Source of the DNA: Myxococcus stipitatus
GTDB lineage: Bacteria; Myxococcota; Myxococcia; Myxococcales; Myxococcaceae
DNA: 64,000 nucleotides
Reading direction: 5' to 3'
Assembly (NCBI RefSeq): GCF_038561935.1
Contig: NZ_CP102770.1
Span: 8,680,001-8,744,000, forward strand
The notes under the pieces are model-generated. The model was not told where the DNA came from. It saw only the letters and a program-made list of their open reading frames with translations, and ran no database searches. Below are positions 44,299-53,067 of this stretch, piece by piece. How positions within the stretch are numbered: position 1 is the first letter of the stretch; every line of letters begins with the position of its first letter. Made by a program: the position numbers and the translations under genes.

Positions 44299-44976
44299 TC
44301 AGTCCTCCTTCAGCGGCAAGCGGATGAGCAGGGGCTGCGGACCGGCGGCGAGCACCTCCGGCCCCAACGCGAGCAACTCCCCTCGGGCGCGCACCTCCAA
44401 CCGGCCCACCGAGGCCACCGGCGGCACGCGGGGAAAACGAAAGCAGCCCTGGTCGTCCGTGCGCGTGGCGAGGCTCAGCGCGGGCAGCTCCACCAGCGCG
44501 CCCGCGACGGGCTTTCCCCCGGGCCCCACCACACACCCCAGCAACGCCTCCGCCAGGGGGGCGACCGCGGGAAACCGCACGTGATGCACCACGGGCTGAG
44601 GCCGGTCCCTGCGCACGGCCAACCTCAGCCGGAAGCCAGGGCGAGGCGGCACGCGCAGCCCCGCCCAGATGGCGGAGGGCACGGGGGAGAGGTCCACCTC
44701 GAACTCCGCCTCCTCCAGCGCCGCGAAGACCAGCTCCCCCAACAGACGGTGCGCCCGCTCCGGCGAGTCCGCACCCGCGGTGACGAGGTAGCAGACGGAT
44801 ATCTGGAGCGGTGTCCGGCGTCCTCCCCGCGACAGTGGAGCGGGGCCCAGCTCCAGCAGGTACAGACACACGCCGTGTTCGACAGTCTCACGGTCGGGTA
44901 CCCCCAGGTACACGGGAGCGTCGCCAGCAATGCGGCGCACCCACGACTTCAAGCGCTGATCGACTTCGTCGATCAT
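44299..44976 (-). CDS. Pvc16/DUF4255-like protein with C-terminal Ig-like (CarboxypepD_reg-type) domain
   Basis: 225 residues from ATG 44976 (GGGGGA close upstream). N-terminal DUF4255 region (about 1-140): MIDEVDQRLKSWVRRI, GVCLYLLELGPAPLSRGGRRTPLQISVCYLVT, AHRLLGELVFAALEEAEF. The C-terminal part (about 150-225) has GCVVGPGGKPVAGALVELPAL, TRTDDQGCFRFPRVPP and ELLALGPE, a carboxypeptidase-regulatory-like beta sandwich. In contractile injection systems DUF4255/Pvc16 proteins cap or terminate the tail. It is the first gene of the set, 46 bases before the tube gene. Family call is from motif memory. Confidence 0.75.
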   Translation of the reverse strand: MIDEVDQRLKSWVRRIAGDAPVYLGVPDRETVEHGVCLYLLELGPAPLSRGGRRTPLQISVCYLVTAGADSPERAHRLLGELVFAALEEAEFEVDLSPVPSAIWAGLRVPPRPGFRLRLAVRRDRPQPVVHHVRFPAVAPLAEALLGCVVGPGGKPVAGALVELPALSLATRTDDQGCFRFPRVPPVASVGRLEVRARGELLALGPEVLAAGPQPLLIRLPLKED

Positions 44977-45332
44977 CCGGTCCCCCGAGTGTTCTGGGCC
45001 GGTTCCCCTGTGCGGGTAACACAGGGGATGTCCGGGCTCGCAAGTTCGCACCGGCCCAGGGGCTCGGTAAGGGGCCCACAAGTCGCAGGCGCCGTCGGGG
45101 CCTCAACACCCTCACACCCACCCACTGTCCCTCCCGCGTGCGCGGCCCCCCAGGGGTGGGACAGGTCCACCCCACCGGGAGGCACCCCGCGTGTGATTCA
45201 ACGGCCCGAGGCCGAGAGATTCCGCACCTCGCGCATGGGACGCCCCATCATTTTCGAAGGCATGGCTTCCGTTTCCCGGCGCGGCGCCGAATGATGGCCG
45301 CCGGGCCGGGAACTCCCTTCGTGGAACTGCAC

Positions 45333-45962
45333 ATGATGATGGCGACACCCTCGACGAGACGACGCACGGCATTCCTCCGACGACACGGCACGGCCCTGGC
45401 CTGCCTCACGGCGCTCGCCACCGGCGCCGTGGCCCACGCCCAGGAGGAGTCCGCCGCGGAGCGCTACCGCTTCGGCCTGCTGGTGGACGCGGGGGCGCCC
45501 CACGGCATCGGCCTGTCCGCGGTCCTCAAGCCCCTGCCCTGGCTGCGCCTGCAGGCGGGCCCCACCACGAACACCCTGAGCCTGGGTGTGCGCGGTGGCC
45601 TGAGCATCCTTCCGTTCCAGACGTTCATCGCGCCCTCGCTCAACGCGGAGGCGGGGCACTACTTCGGCTCGGACTACAACGACGTGGTGGACTGGCTGGG
45701 CTCCAAGCCCACGCCGGCGACGGCCGCCATCCGCGACGTCAGCTACAACTACGTGGCCGGCAGCGTGGGCCTGGAGGTGGGCGCGGCCAGCCGCTTCAAC
45801 TTCTTCCTGCACCTGGGCCTGAGCTACGTGCGGCTGGGCGTGGACGACGCGAGTGCCCTCATCGAAGAGGCCACGAACGAGTCCAACATCACCGCGCGCA
45901 ACCTCCGCCTCACCGCGACGATTCCGTCGGTGAAGGTCGGTTTCCTCCTCTACCTGTTCTGA
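45333..45962 (+). CDS. Probable outer-membrane beta-barrel protein
   Basis: 209 residues from ATG 45333 (GGAA about 7 bases upstream); in-frame starts at 45291, 45336 and 45339 are alternatives. Signal peptide (RRHGTALACLTALATGAVAHA). The mature part alternates short beta strands: YRFGLLVDAGAPHGIGLSAVLKPLPWLRLQAGPT, LSLGVRGGLSILPF, VAGSVGLEVGAASRFNFFLHLGLSYVRLG, and ends SVKVGFLLYLF with a terminal aromatic residue, the usual barrel signature. No family recognised. Operon with the lipoprotein gene 17 bases downstream. Confidence 0.72.
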   Translation: MMMATPSTRRRTAFLRRHGTALACLTALATGAVAHAQEESAAERYRFGLLVDAGAPHGIGLSAVLKPLPWLRLQAGPTTNTLSLGVRGGLSILPFQTFIAPSLNAEAGHYFGSDYNDVVDWLGSKPTPATAAIRDVSYNYVAGSVGLEVGAASRFNFFLHLGLSYVRLGVDDASALIEEATNESNITARNLRLTATIPSVKVGFLLYLF

Positions 45963-45979
45963 GCCGGGAGCACGACACC

Positions 45980-46525
45980 ATGCGAACGACTTCCTTCCGC
46001 GCCCTGGTGCTCTCCACCTGCGCGCTGTTCTCCACCGGCTGCGACTCGCTGTTCTTCATCGAGGCGGAGGCCGAGGAGATCTGCAAGACCGAGCCGAACG
46101 TCGACTTCCCCGCCGCCTTCCCGGGCACCGTCAGCATCAAGCACACGACGAACTTCCCGCTGGGTGACTTCGACGCCGCCCTTCCCGACGACGCGGACGT
46201 GGAGACGGAGCTGCGGCTCAAGTCCTTTGAAGTCACCTCCAGCACGGACCTGAGCGGCATCGAACGCGCCAGCCTCTCCGTGCTCCGCCCGGGCAACCAG
46301 GAGCCCCTCGTCATTGGCGAGTACCGCCGCACCAGCACCACGGCGACGCAGACCATCCGCCTCACCGGCAGCGGCGCGGTGAACCTGTTGGACATGGCGC
46401 GCGAGGACTCGCTCGACATCGTCTTCGATGCCCGGGGCTCGCTGCCCACGCGGGACTGGAACGCGAAGCTGGAGACGTGCGCGGGCGTGCGCGCGAAGGC
46501 CAGCTACTTCGACCTGGTCTTCTGA
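45980..46525 (+). CDS. Hypothetical lipoprotein
   Basis: 181 residues. Signal peptide with lipobox (ALFSTGC, Cys at about 21). The mature part is beta-rich (ETELRLKSFEVTSSTDLSGIERASLSVLRPG) with two Cys (EEICKTEP and LETCAGV). No family recognised; the content resembles periplasmic proteins that decorate outer-membrane partners. It is the second gene of the pair with the beta-barrel-like protein, so a complex is plausible. Confidence 0.78.
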   Translation: MRTTSFRALVLSTCALFSTGCDSLFFIEAEAEEICKTEPNVDFPAAFPGTVSIKHTTNFPLGDFDAALPDDADVETELRLKSFEVTSSTDLSGIERASLSVLRPGNQEPLVIGEYRRTSTTATQTIRLTGSGAVNLLDMAREDSLDIVFDARGSLPTRDWNAKLETCAGVRAKASYFDLVF

Positions 46526-46532
46526 TTCACGC

Positions 46533-47045
46533 TCACGGATGCGCGGGGGACGCCACCACCGGGCGCTCCCCCGCCGCCGGCTGGACACCCACGTACTCGC
46601 GCCGGGTGCCCAGCAGGTTGTCGAAGAACGGATGCGTCACGCACCAGTTCGCGTTCTGGTCCACGCCCATGTGGTGGTCGTAGTGCCAGGGCAGGTGCTC
46701 CCGGGCCCACTTTGGGTCCAGGTGAGCGCGGCGGTGCACCCGGAAGTAGTTGGCGGCGCAAGCCCACACGGTGCCGACGAAGTACGGCGCCACCGGGAAC
46801 AGCGGCGCGTGGGCCAGGGCCAACGCGGCCAGCGCCAGCAGCTCCTTCGTCTGCGAGGACCAGGTCCACAGCGAGCGCAGGTACTCGTCGTCGACCATGT
46901 CGTGCTTGCGGGAGGCCTGATGGTGCTCGTGCCAGTGGAAGCCCCAGAAGCTTCCCCGGTGTCGCCCCAGGTCATGGAGCACGTACTTGTGCAGCGCCCA
47001 TTCCCCGAAATTGGAGTACGCCCAGCCCAGCGGGATGCCGATCAT
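46533..47045 (-). CDS. Fatty-acid hydroxylase / sterol desaturase-like membrane enzyme
   Basis: 170 residues, shorter than most family members but with the full set of metal-binding His boxes: HKYVLH, HWHEHH, HRRAH and HYDHHMG. Hydrophobic segments lie between the boxes (LALAALALAHAPLFPVAPYFVGTVWACAANYF). These non-heme diiron proteins hydroxylate or desaturate lipids at the inner membrane. Substrate unknown. Convergent with the lipoprotein gene (7 bases) and divergent from a TetR regulator that may control it. Confidence 0.85.
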   Translation of the reverse strand: MIGIPLGWAYSNFGEWALHKYVLHDLGRHRGSFWGFHWHEHHQASRKHDMVDDEYLRSLWTWSSQTKELLALAALALAHAPLFPVAPYFVGTVWACAANYFRVHRRAHLDPKWAREHLPWHYDHHMGVDQNANWCVTHPFFDNLLGTRREYVGVQPAAGERPVVASPAHP

Positions 47046-47093
47046 CGTTGCTCTCCAGCAAGGCGCCCGGCCGGCTCCTCGCTCGCGATATCA

Positions 47094-47107
47094 TGACTAT
47101 TTGGTCA
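47094..47107. promoter_or_regulatory. Candidate TetR operator
   Basis: TGACTATTTGGTCA has outer half-sites TGAC and GTCA around an A/T-rich centre. It lies in the 97-base gap between the divergent hydroxylase-like gene (start 47045) and the TetR gene (start 47143). Its position suits autoregulation and control of both genes; binding is inferred. Confidence 0.45.
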
Positions 47108-47142
47108 CTCTTTTTCTATCACGCAATGAGTCGGAGCGCACG

Positions 47143-47868
47143 ATGGTGAGCGGCGACGGCACGAGGGGTGGGGGCGGGGAGGCGGACAAGCGTCCGGGGA
47201 GGCCGGGGGGCCGGCGGGAGACGGCGCGGCGGGAGCGGACGAAGGAGCTGGAGGACGCGGCGCTGCGGCTCTTCGTGGAGCGGGGGCTGGACGCGGTGAC
47301 CATCGACGACATCACCCAGGCGGCGGGCGTGGCCAAGGGGACGTTCTACCGCTACTTCGACGACAAGGCGGCGCTGGTGGACGCGCTGTTGGAGCCGGTG
47401 CGGGGGGAGCTGTTGTCGGGGCTGGAGGCGTGTGGGCGGGCGCTCGCGCAGGCGCGGGGCGTGGAGGCGATGTTCGAGGCGTACCGGGCGATGGCGGCGG
47501 TCATCGCGAGCGCGCTGTTGCAGTACCCCAGCGTGGTGCGGCTGTACCTCCAGGAGAGCCGAGGCCCCGCGGTGGGCGCCCGCGGGAAGGTGGTGGAGCT
47601 GTCGCGGGAGGTGTCGCGGCACGCGGTGGACATCACGCGGCGGGCGCACACGCATGGGCTGCTGCGGCCGATTCGGCCCGCGGTGAGCGGGCTGGCGGTG
47701 GTGGGGGCGGTGGAGCGGCTGTTGTTGGCGGTGTTGAGCGAGGAGGACATCGGCAATCCGCTGGAGCTGCCGGACGCGCTCACGACGTTGGTGCTGGACG
47801 GACTGCGGGTACCTTCGGGGGGCAAGGACGGGCGCCGGAAGTTGGACGGGGGCGGAAAGCGACCTTAA
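47143..47868 (+). CDS. TetR-family transcriptional regulator
   Basis: 241 residues from ATG 47143 with GGAG 6 bases upstream. A charged Gly/Arg-rich leader (1-30) precedes the DNA-binding domain (about 32-80) with ALRLFVERGLDAVTIDDITQAAGVAKGTFYRYFDDKAALVDALL. The C-terminal ligand domain (about 90-210) is all-helical. Divergent from the fatty-acid hydroxylase-like gene; its ligand may therefore be a lipid or fatty acid, which is inference. The transglycosylase gene starts 9 bases after its stop. Confidence 0.92.
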   Translation: MVSGDGTRGGGGEADKRPGRPGGRRETARRERTKELEDAALRLFVERGLDAVTIDDITQAAGVAKGTFYRYFDDKAALVDALLEPVRGELLSGLEACGRALAQARGVEAMFEAYRAMAAVIASALLQYPSVVRLYLQESRGPAVGARGKVVELSREVSRHAVDITRRAHTHGLLRPIRPAVSGLAVVGAVERLLLAVLSEEDIGNPLELPDALTTLVLDGLRVPSGGKDGRRKLDGGGKRP

Positions 47869-47877
47869 GGGTGGGGG

Positions 47878-48759
47878 GTGGGACGCAAGCGGGCCGCTGC
47901 GAGCGGCTTCAGCATTCCGTGGTGGGCGTGGGTGGGGCTGGCGGCGGTGACGCCGGTGGTGCTCATCAACGTGGCCGTGGCGTGGCTGGGGGACACGACG
48001 GTGTCGCCGCTGTCGCTCTCGTTCCTGGAGATGAAGGTGAACGCGCTGCGTGCGTATGGGGCGCACCGGCCTTCCTGTCTGTTGGATGGGCATGAGCCGC
48101 TGGAGCCGCTCATCGCGCGCGCGGAGCGGCGGCATGGCCTGCCTCCGGGGTTGTTGCATGCGCTGGTGTTGGTGGAGTCGGAGGGGCGCGTGCATCGCAT
48201 CTCGCCCGCGGGGGCGATGGGGCCGGGGCAGCTGATGCCGACGACAGCGGCGATGCTTGGGGTGGATGACCCGTTCGACCCGGCACCGGCGCTGGATGGG
48301 AGCGCGCGGTACCTGGCGGAGCAGCTGCGGCGGTTCCGGGACGTGAGGCTCGCGGTGGCCGCGTACAACGCGGGGCCGGGCTCGGTGAACGGGCGCGTGC
48401 CGAGGAATGGAGAGACGGAGTACTACGTGCCGAAGGTGCTCTCGGCCTGGGTGCTCACGCGTCCACCGCCGCCGCCGAAGCCCGTGGTCGTGGCGCGAGC
48501 GAAGCCCGCGCCAGCCGCCGTGAAGCCCGCGCGAAAGCCCGTGGCGACGGTGCCCGTCAGGACCATCGAGAGTCCACAGCCTCAGCAGCGAGCCCGGCCC
48601 ACGGCCGTGACACCCGCGCGCAAGCCGGTGGCGGCCAAGCCCGCGGCTCCGGCTCGGACGAAGGCCACGTCAGCGAAGCCTCCGACGCCCGCGAAGTCCC
48701 CCGTGCGAGCAACGCAGGCGAAGCCCGCGACAAGCAACACGAACGTCCGGCAGGGCTGA
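47878..48759 (+). CDS. Membrane-anchored lytic transglycosylase (SLT family)
   Basis: 293 residues from GTG 47878 (AAGGG just upstream). An uncleaved N-terminal membrane anchor (WWAWVGLAAVTPVVLINVAVAWL) is followed by an SLT domain (about 80-200) with LPPGLLHALVLVESEGRVHRISPAGAMGPGQLMPTTA (catalytic Glu in ESEG) and LAVAAYNAGPGSVNG. The C-terminal third is a low-complexity Lys/Ala/Pro-rich tail that could bind cell wall or DNA-like polymers. It cleaves peptidoglycan glycan strands. Possibly cotranscribed with the TetR gene. Confidence 0.9.
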   Translation: MGRKRAAASGFSIPWWAWVGLAAVTPVVLINVAVAWLGDTTVSPLSLSFLEMKVNALRAYGAHRPSCLLDGHEPLEPLIARAERRHGLPPGLLHALVLVESEGRVHRISPAGAMGPGQLMPTTAAMLGVDDPFDPAPALDGSARYLAEQLRRFRDVRLAVAAYNAGPGSVNGRVPRNGETEYYVPKVLSAWVLTRPPPPPKPVVVARAKPAPAAVKPARKPVATVPVRTIESPQPQQRARPTAVTPARKPVAAKPAAPARTKATSAKPPTPAKSPVRATQAKPATSNTNVRQG

Positions 48760-49045
48760 TTCTCATCCGTGCTCACGGACGGGAGCCGCTCAAAGCTGGC
48801 TCCGAGGCGTGTATACCGAGAGGGATTGGGGCCCCAGTAGCCCCAGGGGGATTCCGCAGGCAGGCACCACTCAGCACGATAGCAGGGAGGCAGCATGTCG
48901 CGGCCGACCGTTCGAGCATCGCGATCCTGGGTTGAGCGGTCCCAAGGACCCATCCGCCATGCGCGGAACCACGCCACGATGGCACGCCCCTGGCACTGAC
49001 TCGTTCCCCACGCATCAGGCCCCCTCAATCACTCTCGGAGAGCCA

Positions 49046-49339
49046 GTGAGTCTAGAGCGGCTTCAGTTCAAGAACATCAGCCTGTCCGACCCCTTCTTCG
49101 ACTCCTTGAAAGCGGACTACAAGGAGTTCCCCTCTTGGTTCGCGAAGAAAGCGGAAGACTCCGCATACGTGTTCAAGAATGAGCAGGGATTCATCGACGG
49201 ATTCCTATACGTCAAGATCGAGGAAGTAGGGATGGATGCTGGGGCCTATCGGGGATTCATGCCCCTGACGCATCAACAGTTTGTGAACGTCCTTCGCAGA
49301 GGTCTCACCGATGAGAGTCTTGTTGTCCATCAAGCCTGA
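49046..49339 (+). CDS. Truncated N-terminal fragment of a GNAT/ASCH-operon-type protein
   Basis: 97 residues from GTG 49046 with GGAG upstream. The start (LERLQFKNISLSDPFFDSLKADYKEFPSWFAKKAEDSAYVF, then NEQGFIDGFLYVKIEE) resembles the N-terminal part of proteins that carry an acetyltransferase domain and lie before ASCH genes. That domain is missing; after KIEE the sequence is unrelated. Local GC is about 55 percent in 49141-49200, well below neighbours. It overlaps the ASCH gene by 29 bases. Either a decayed acquired gene or a compact new one; moderate confidence. Confidence 0.6.
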   Translation: MSLERLQFKNISLSDPFFDSLKADYKEFPSWFAKKAEDSAYVFKNEQGFIDGFLYVKIEEVGMDAGAYRGFMPLTHQQFVNVLRRGLTDESLVVHQA

Positions 49340-49694
49340 GTACGCGGAGAAGATCCTGGAGGGCGTGAAGCACTTCGAGTTCCGCAAGGCGATCTTCAAG
49401 AACCCCTCGGTAAAGACCGTGGTCATCTACGCCACCAAGCCCGTGGGAAAGGTGGTGGGCGAATTCGATGTCGCCGAGGTCTTGTCGGAATGCCCCAAGA
49501 CGCTCTGGGCGAGAACCGCGAGCTCCGCTGGCATTACTCGCCGGTTCTTTGATCAATACTTCGAAGGCAGGACGACGGCATACGCCATCAAGGTACGGAA
49601 TGTCCGGCGCTACCGGGAGCCGCTGGAACTCAGGTCCCTGGTCGAAAGCGGAACCGCTCCGCAGTCGTTCTGCTACCTCCCCGTCAGCACCTAG
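49311..49694 (+). CDS. ASCH-domain protein
   Basis: 127 residues from ATG 49311. MRVLLSIKPEYAEKILEGVKHFEFRKAIF is the typical ASCH start, followed by VVIYATKPVGKVVGEFDVAEVL and ITRRFFDQYFEGRTTAYAIKV. ASCH proteins have a PUA-like fold and are thought to bind RNA or modified nucleosides; some hydrolyse acetylated nucleosides. Overlaps the truncated gene before it. Lower-GC character than surrounding genes suggests recent acquisition as a small module. Confidence 0.88.
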   Translation: MRVLLSIKPEYAEKILEGVKHFEFRKAIFKNPSVKTVVIYATKPVGKVVGEFDVAEVLSECPKTLWARTASSAGITRRFFDQYFEGRTTAYAIKVRNVRRYREPLELRSLVESGTAPQSFCYLPVST

Positions 49695-49806
49695 CGCACC
49701 CCATCGGTCGAACGACCGACCCTCGGACAGATGACGGACGCACGGGATGGCCTCCCCGTGCGACGAATCCCTTGCATCACCGCTTCCGTCCACACCCCGA
49801 GGCTTC

Positions 49807-51441
49807 ATGAGCAAGCGCGCGTTCAAAATCCTCGCTGTCCTGACGTTCGTCCTGCTCGCCTTCGTGGGCACCGTCACCTTCTTCGGCGACAACATCCGCA
49901 AGCTCTTCGGCTCCGGCACCGTCTGCCTCGCGGGTGACGTGGACCCGCATCCGGCCGCCATGGCCCTCGCCGCGAGCCCCCGCCCCGCCGACGGCCTCCA
50001 CCGGAAGGCCCTGCGCAACTTCGGCGCCTACGACGAGCCCGAGGCCGCACCGCCTCCGCCCCCTGGCCGCACCGCCTCCAATCCCTACACCCTCACCTCC
50101 GAGGACCCCCTCTCCACCTTCGCCGTCGACGTGGACACGGCCTCCTACGCCCAGTTCCGCCGCGCCGTGAAGAGCGACCGCATCCCCGCCGACGCCACCG
50201 TGCGCGTCGAGGAGTGGGTGAACTACTTCCGCTACCGCGTCCCCGAGCCCCCCCCCGCCGACGGCCCCTTCCACGTCGCGCTCGAGGCCGCCCCCTCCCC
50301 CTTCTCTCCGCGACAACACCTCCTCAAGGTCAGCCTCCAGGGCCGCCACCTCACCCAGGCCCAGCGCAAGCCCACGCACCTGGTCTTCCTCGTCGACGTC
50401 AGCGGCTCCATGTCGGGCGATGACCGGCTGGGCCTCGCCAAGAAGTCCATGAAGCTGGCCGTCGCGGGCCTCAACCCCACCGACACCGTCGCGCTCACCA
50501 CCTACGCCGGCGACGTGCGCACCGTCCTGGAGCCCACCCCCGTCAGCCAGCGCAGGGACATCGACGCCGCCATCGACGCCCTCACCACCGGCGGCGGCAC
50601 CAACATGGGCGACGGCCTGGAGCTCGCCTACCAACACGCCGTCCGCAAGGCCGGCTCGAAGAAGGTCTCCCGCGTCGTCGTCCTCACCGACGGCGACACC
50701 AACCTCGGCCGCGACCAGGGCGCCGACGCCATGCTCGCGCGCGTCGACAAGTACGTGAAGGAAGGCGTCACCCTCTCCACCATCGGCTTCGGCATGGGCA
50801 ACTACCGCGATGGCCTGATGGAGCGCCTGGCCAACCGAGGCAACGGCAACTGCTACTACATCGACTCGGAGCGAGAGGCCCGCCGCGTCTTCCAGGAGAA
50901 CCTCGGCGGCACCATGGAAGTCATCGCCCAGGACGTCAAAATCCAGGTGGAGTTCGACAAGGTCGCGGTGAAGGGCTACCGCCTGCTCGGCTACGAGAAC
51001 CGCGCCATCGCCGACAAGGACTTCCGCGAGGACACCGTCGACGCGGGCGAGGTCGGCTCCGGCCACACCGTCACCGCCCTGTATGAACTGGACCTCACCG
51101 GCGAGGGCTCGCGCGTCGCCACCGTCCGCGTCCGCGCGAAACAGCCCGGCGGCACCGAGGCCGCCGAGCAGCCCTTCCACCTCGAGCGAAGCCAGGTGCG
51201 CGACTCGCTCTCCTCCGCCTCCGCCGACCTGCGCTTCGCCATCGCCGTCGCCGGCACCGCCGACCTCCTGCGCGGCACCACGCCCAACGACGACCGCAGC
51301 TTCGCGCGCCTCCATGCCCTGGCCGCGGACGCCGTCGACGGACAGGAGGACCGCGAGGAGTTCCTCACGCTGCTCGGCAAGCTGCGCGAGCTGCTCGCGC
51401 CTCGCGGCGCCATCCAGAGCGCGCAGCGGCAGCCGTACTGA
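49807..51441 (+). CDS. VWA-domain protein of the YfbK type
   Basis: 544 residues from ATG 49807 (MSKRAFKILAVLTF). N-terminal hydrophobic anchor or signal (about 5-25). After a Pro-rich stretch comes the conserved N-terminal domain (NPYTLTSEDPLSTFAVDVDTASYAQFRRAV). The VWA domain follows with MIDAS VFLVDVSGSMSGDD and VVLTDGDTNLG, then a C-terminal beta-rich region (VKIQVEFDKVAVKGYRLLGYENR). Family members are envelope-associated metal-dependent adhesion proteins of unclear role. Single gene with its own leader. Confidence 0.9.
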   Translation: MSKRAFKILAVLTFVLLAFVGTVTFFGDNIRKLFGSGTVCLAGDVDPHPAAMALAASPRPADGLHRKALRNFGAYDEPEAAPPPPPGRTASNPYTLTSEDPLSTFAVDVDTASYAQFRRAVKSDRIPADATVRVEEWVNYFRYRVPEPPPADGPFHVALEAAPSPFSPRQHLLKVSLQGRHLTQAQRKPTHLVFLVDVSGSMSGDDRLGLAKKSMKLAVAGLNPTDTVALTTYAGDVRTVLEPTPVSQRRDIDAAIDALTTGGGTNMGDGLELAYQHAVRKAGSKKVSRVVVLTDGDTNLGRDQGADAMLARVDKYVKEGVTLSTIGFGMGNYRDGLMERLANRGNGNCYYIDSEREARRVFQENLGGTMEVIAQDVKIQVEFDKVAVKGYRLLGYENRAIADKDFREDTVDAGEVGSGHTVTALYELDLTGEGSRVATVRVRAKQPGGTEAAEQPFHLERSQVRDSLSSASADLRFAIAVAGTADLLRGTTPNDDRSFARLHALAADAVDGQEDREEFLTLLGKLRELLAPRGAIQSAQRQPY

Positions 51442-51558
51442 GCCCGCACGCGAGACAAGTCGAGACTCCGCGACTATCCACTGGTGTACAAACGCAACGC
51501 GTCACACGCGACGGAGCCCCCGTGCGGGGGCGTCCAGGGAACGGGGTAGAGTCCACCC

Positions 51559-52986
51559 ATGGACCCCTTCGTCAGCCTCGACGCCACCGCCCAGGCCGAG
51601 CTCGTCCGCCGCCGGGAGGTCACTCCGCTGGAGCTCGTCGACGCGGCCATCGCCCGCATCGAGCGCTGCAACCCCAAGCTCAACGCCGTCGTGCAGACCC
51701 AGTTCGACACGGCCCGGCTGCGCGCGAAGAATCCCCTGCCCCCAGGTCCCTTCACCGGCGTGCCCTTCCTCCTCAAGGACCTGCACGCCGCGCAAGAGGG
51801 CTACCCCCTCACCGCGGGCTCCCGCTTCACGCGGGACTTCTCGCCCAACCACGACAGCGAGCTCGTCAAGCGCCACCTGCGCGCGGGCCTCATCGTGCTG
51901 GGCAAGACGAACACGCCGGAGCTGGGCCTGCTGCCCACCACGGAGGGCGAGCTGCACGGCCCCTGCCGCAACCCGTGGGACGTGACGCGCTCCCCCGGAG
52001 GCTCCAGCGGCGGCGCGGCGGCCGCGGTCGCCAGCGGCATGGTGCCCTTCGCGCACGCCTCCGACGGCGGCGGCTCCATCCGAGGCCCCGCGTCCCACTG
52101 CGGCCTCTTCGGCCTCAAGCCCAGCCGAGGCCGCAACCCCACCGGCCCGGAGCTGGCCGACCCCTTCCACTGGCTCCTCGGAGAGCACGCCCTCACCCGC
52201 TCCGTGAGGGACAGCGCCACGCTGCTCGACGCCACCGAGGGCGCCGACCTCGGCGCGCCCTCCATCGCCCCGCCGAAGGCGCGGCCCTATCAGCTCGAGG
52301 CCGGCGCGCCGCCTGGACGCCTGCGCATCGGCCTCACGCTGCGCAACGCGATGGGCACCCCCGTCCACCCCGAGTGCCTCGCCGCCGTCACCGCCACCGC
52401 GCGCAGGCTGGAGGGCCTGGGCCACGCCGTGACGGAGGGCCACCTCCAGACGCCCGGCGACGAGGACCTGGGCCAGCACTTCATGACGGCCTGGGCCTGC
52501 GGTGTCGTGGCCAGCATCGAGGGGCTCGCGCGGCGCACCGGCCGCACTCCCTCCGCCGAGCACTTCGAGCCCTTCACCTGGGCGCTGTACCGGTTCGGAC
52601 AGGGCCAGGGCCTCTCCGCCTACCTGCAGGCGCAGACGGAAATCCTGCGCTTCAGCCGCGCCTTCGCCCGGCACTTCGAGGACGTGGACGTGTGGCTCCT
52701 GCCCACCACCACGGAGCCCGCGCTGGCGCTGGGACAGTTCCCCTCGCCGCCGGACGACCCGCTCGCGCCGCTGTTCCGCGCCGCCACGCTCATCCCCTAC
52801 TGCCCCATGGCCAACATGGCGGGCAACCCCGCGATGAGCGTGCCGCTCCATTGGAGCCCGGAGGGGCTGCCCGTCGGCGTGCAGTTCATCGGCCGCTTCG
52901 GGGACGAGGCCACGCTCTTCCGACTGGCCGCGCAGCTGGAGGCCGCGCACCCGTGGACGCATCGCCGCCCCGCCGTGTTCGGCTAG
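51559..52986 (+). CDS. Amidase-signature enzyme
   Basis: 475 residues. Ser-cisSer-Lys triad visible: Lys in PFLLKDLHAAQEG, cis-Ser in HASDGGGSIRGPASHCGL, and the Gly/Ser box SPGGSSGGAAAAVASG. These enzymes hydrolyse amides; GatA-like members amidate aminoacyl-tRNA but are found with gatB/gatC, which are absent here, so a stand-alone amidase is more likely. Substrate unknown. Upstream of pfkA by 81 bases. Confidence 0.92.
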   Translation: MDPFVSLDATAQAELVRRREVTPLELVDAAIARIERCNPKLNAVVQTQFDTARLRAKNPLPPGPFTGVPFLLKDLHAAQEGYPLTAGSRFTRDFSPNHDSELVKRHLRAGLIVLGKTNTPELGLLPTTEGELHGPCRNPWDVTRSPGGSSGGAAAAVASGMVPFAHASDGGGSIRGPASHCGLFGLKPSRGRNPTGPELADPFHWLLGEHALTRSVRDSATLLDATEGADLGAPSIAPPKARPYQLEAGAPPGRLRIGLTLRNAMGTPVHPECLAAVTATARRLEGLGHAVTEGHLQTPGDEDLGQHFMTAWACGVVASIEGLARRTGRTPSAEHFEPFTWALYRFGQGQGLSAYLQAQTEILRFSRAFARHFEDVDVWLLPTTTEPALALGQFPSPPDDPLAPLFRAATLIPYCPMANMAGNPAMSVPLHWSPEGLPVGVQFIGRFGDEATLFRLAAQLEAAHPWTHRRPAVFG

Positions 52987-53067
52987 GGGTCGGCATGTTC
53001 CACGGTGGGCGCTCGGGCAAAACTTACTCAGCACGCGCCACGCCGGGCGCGCTAGAACCCAGGACCT

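Noticed and set aside
51559..52986. GatA subunit of the tRNA amidotransferase
   Set aside because: No gatB or gatC neighbours and only general amidase motifs; called as a stand-alone amidase.
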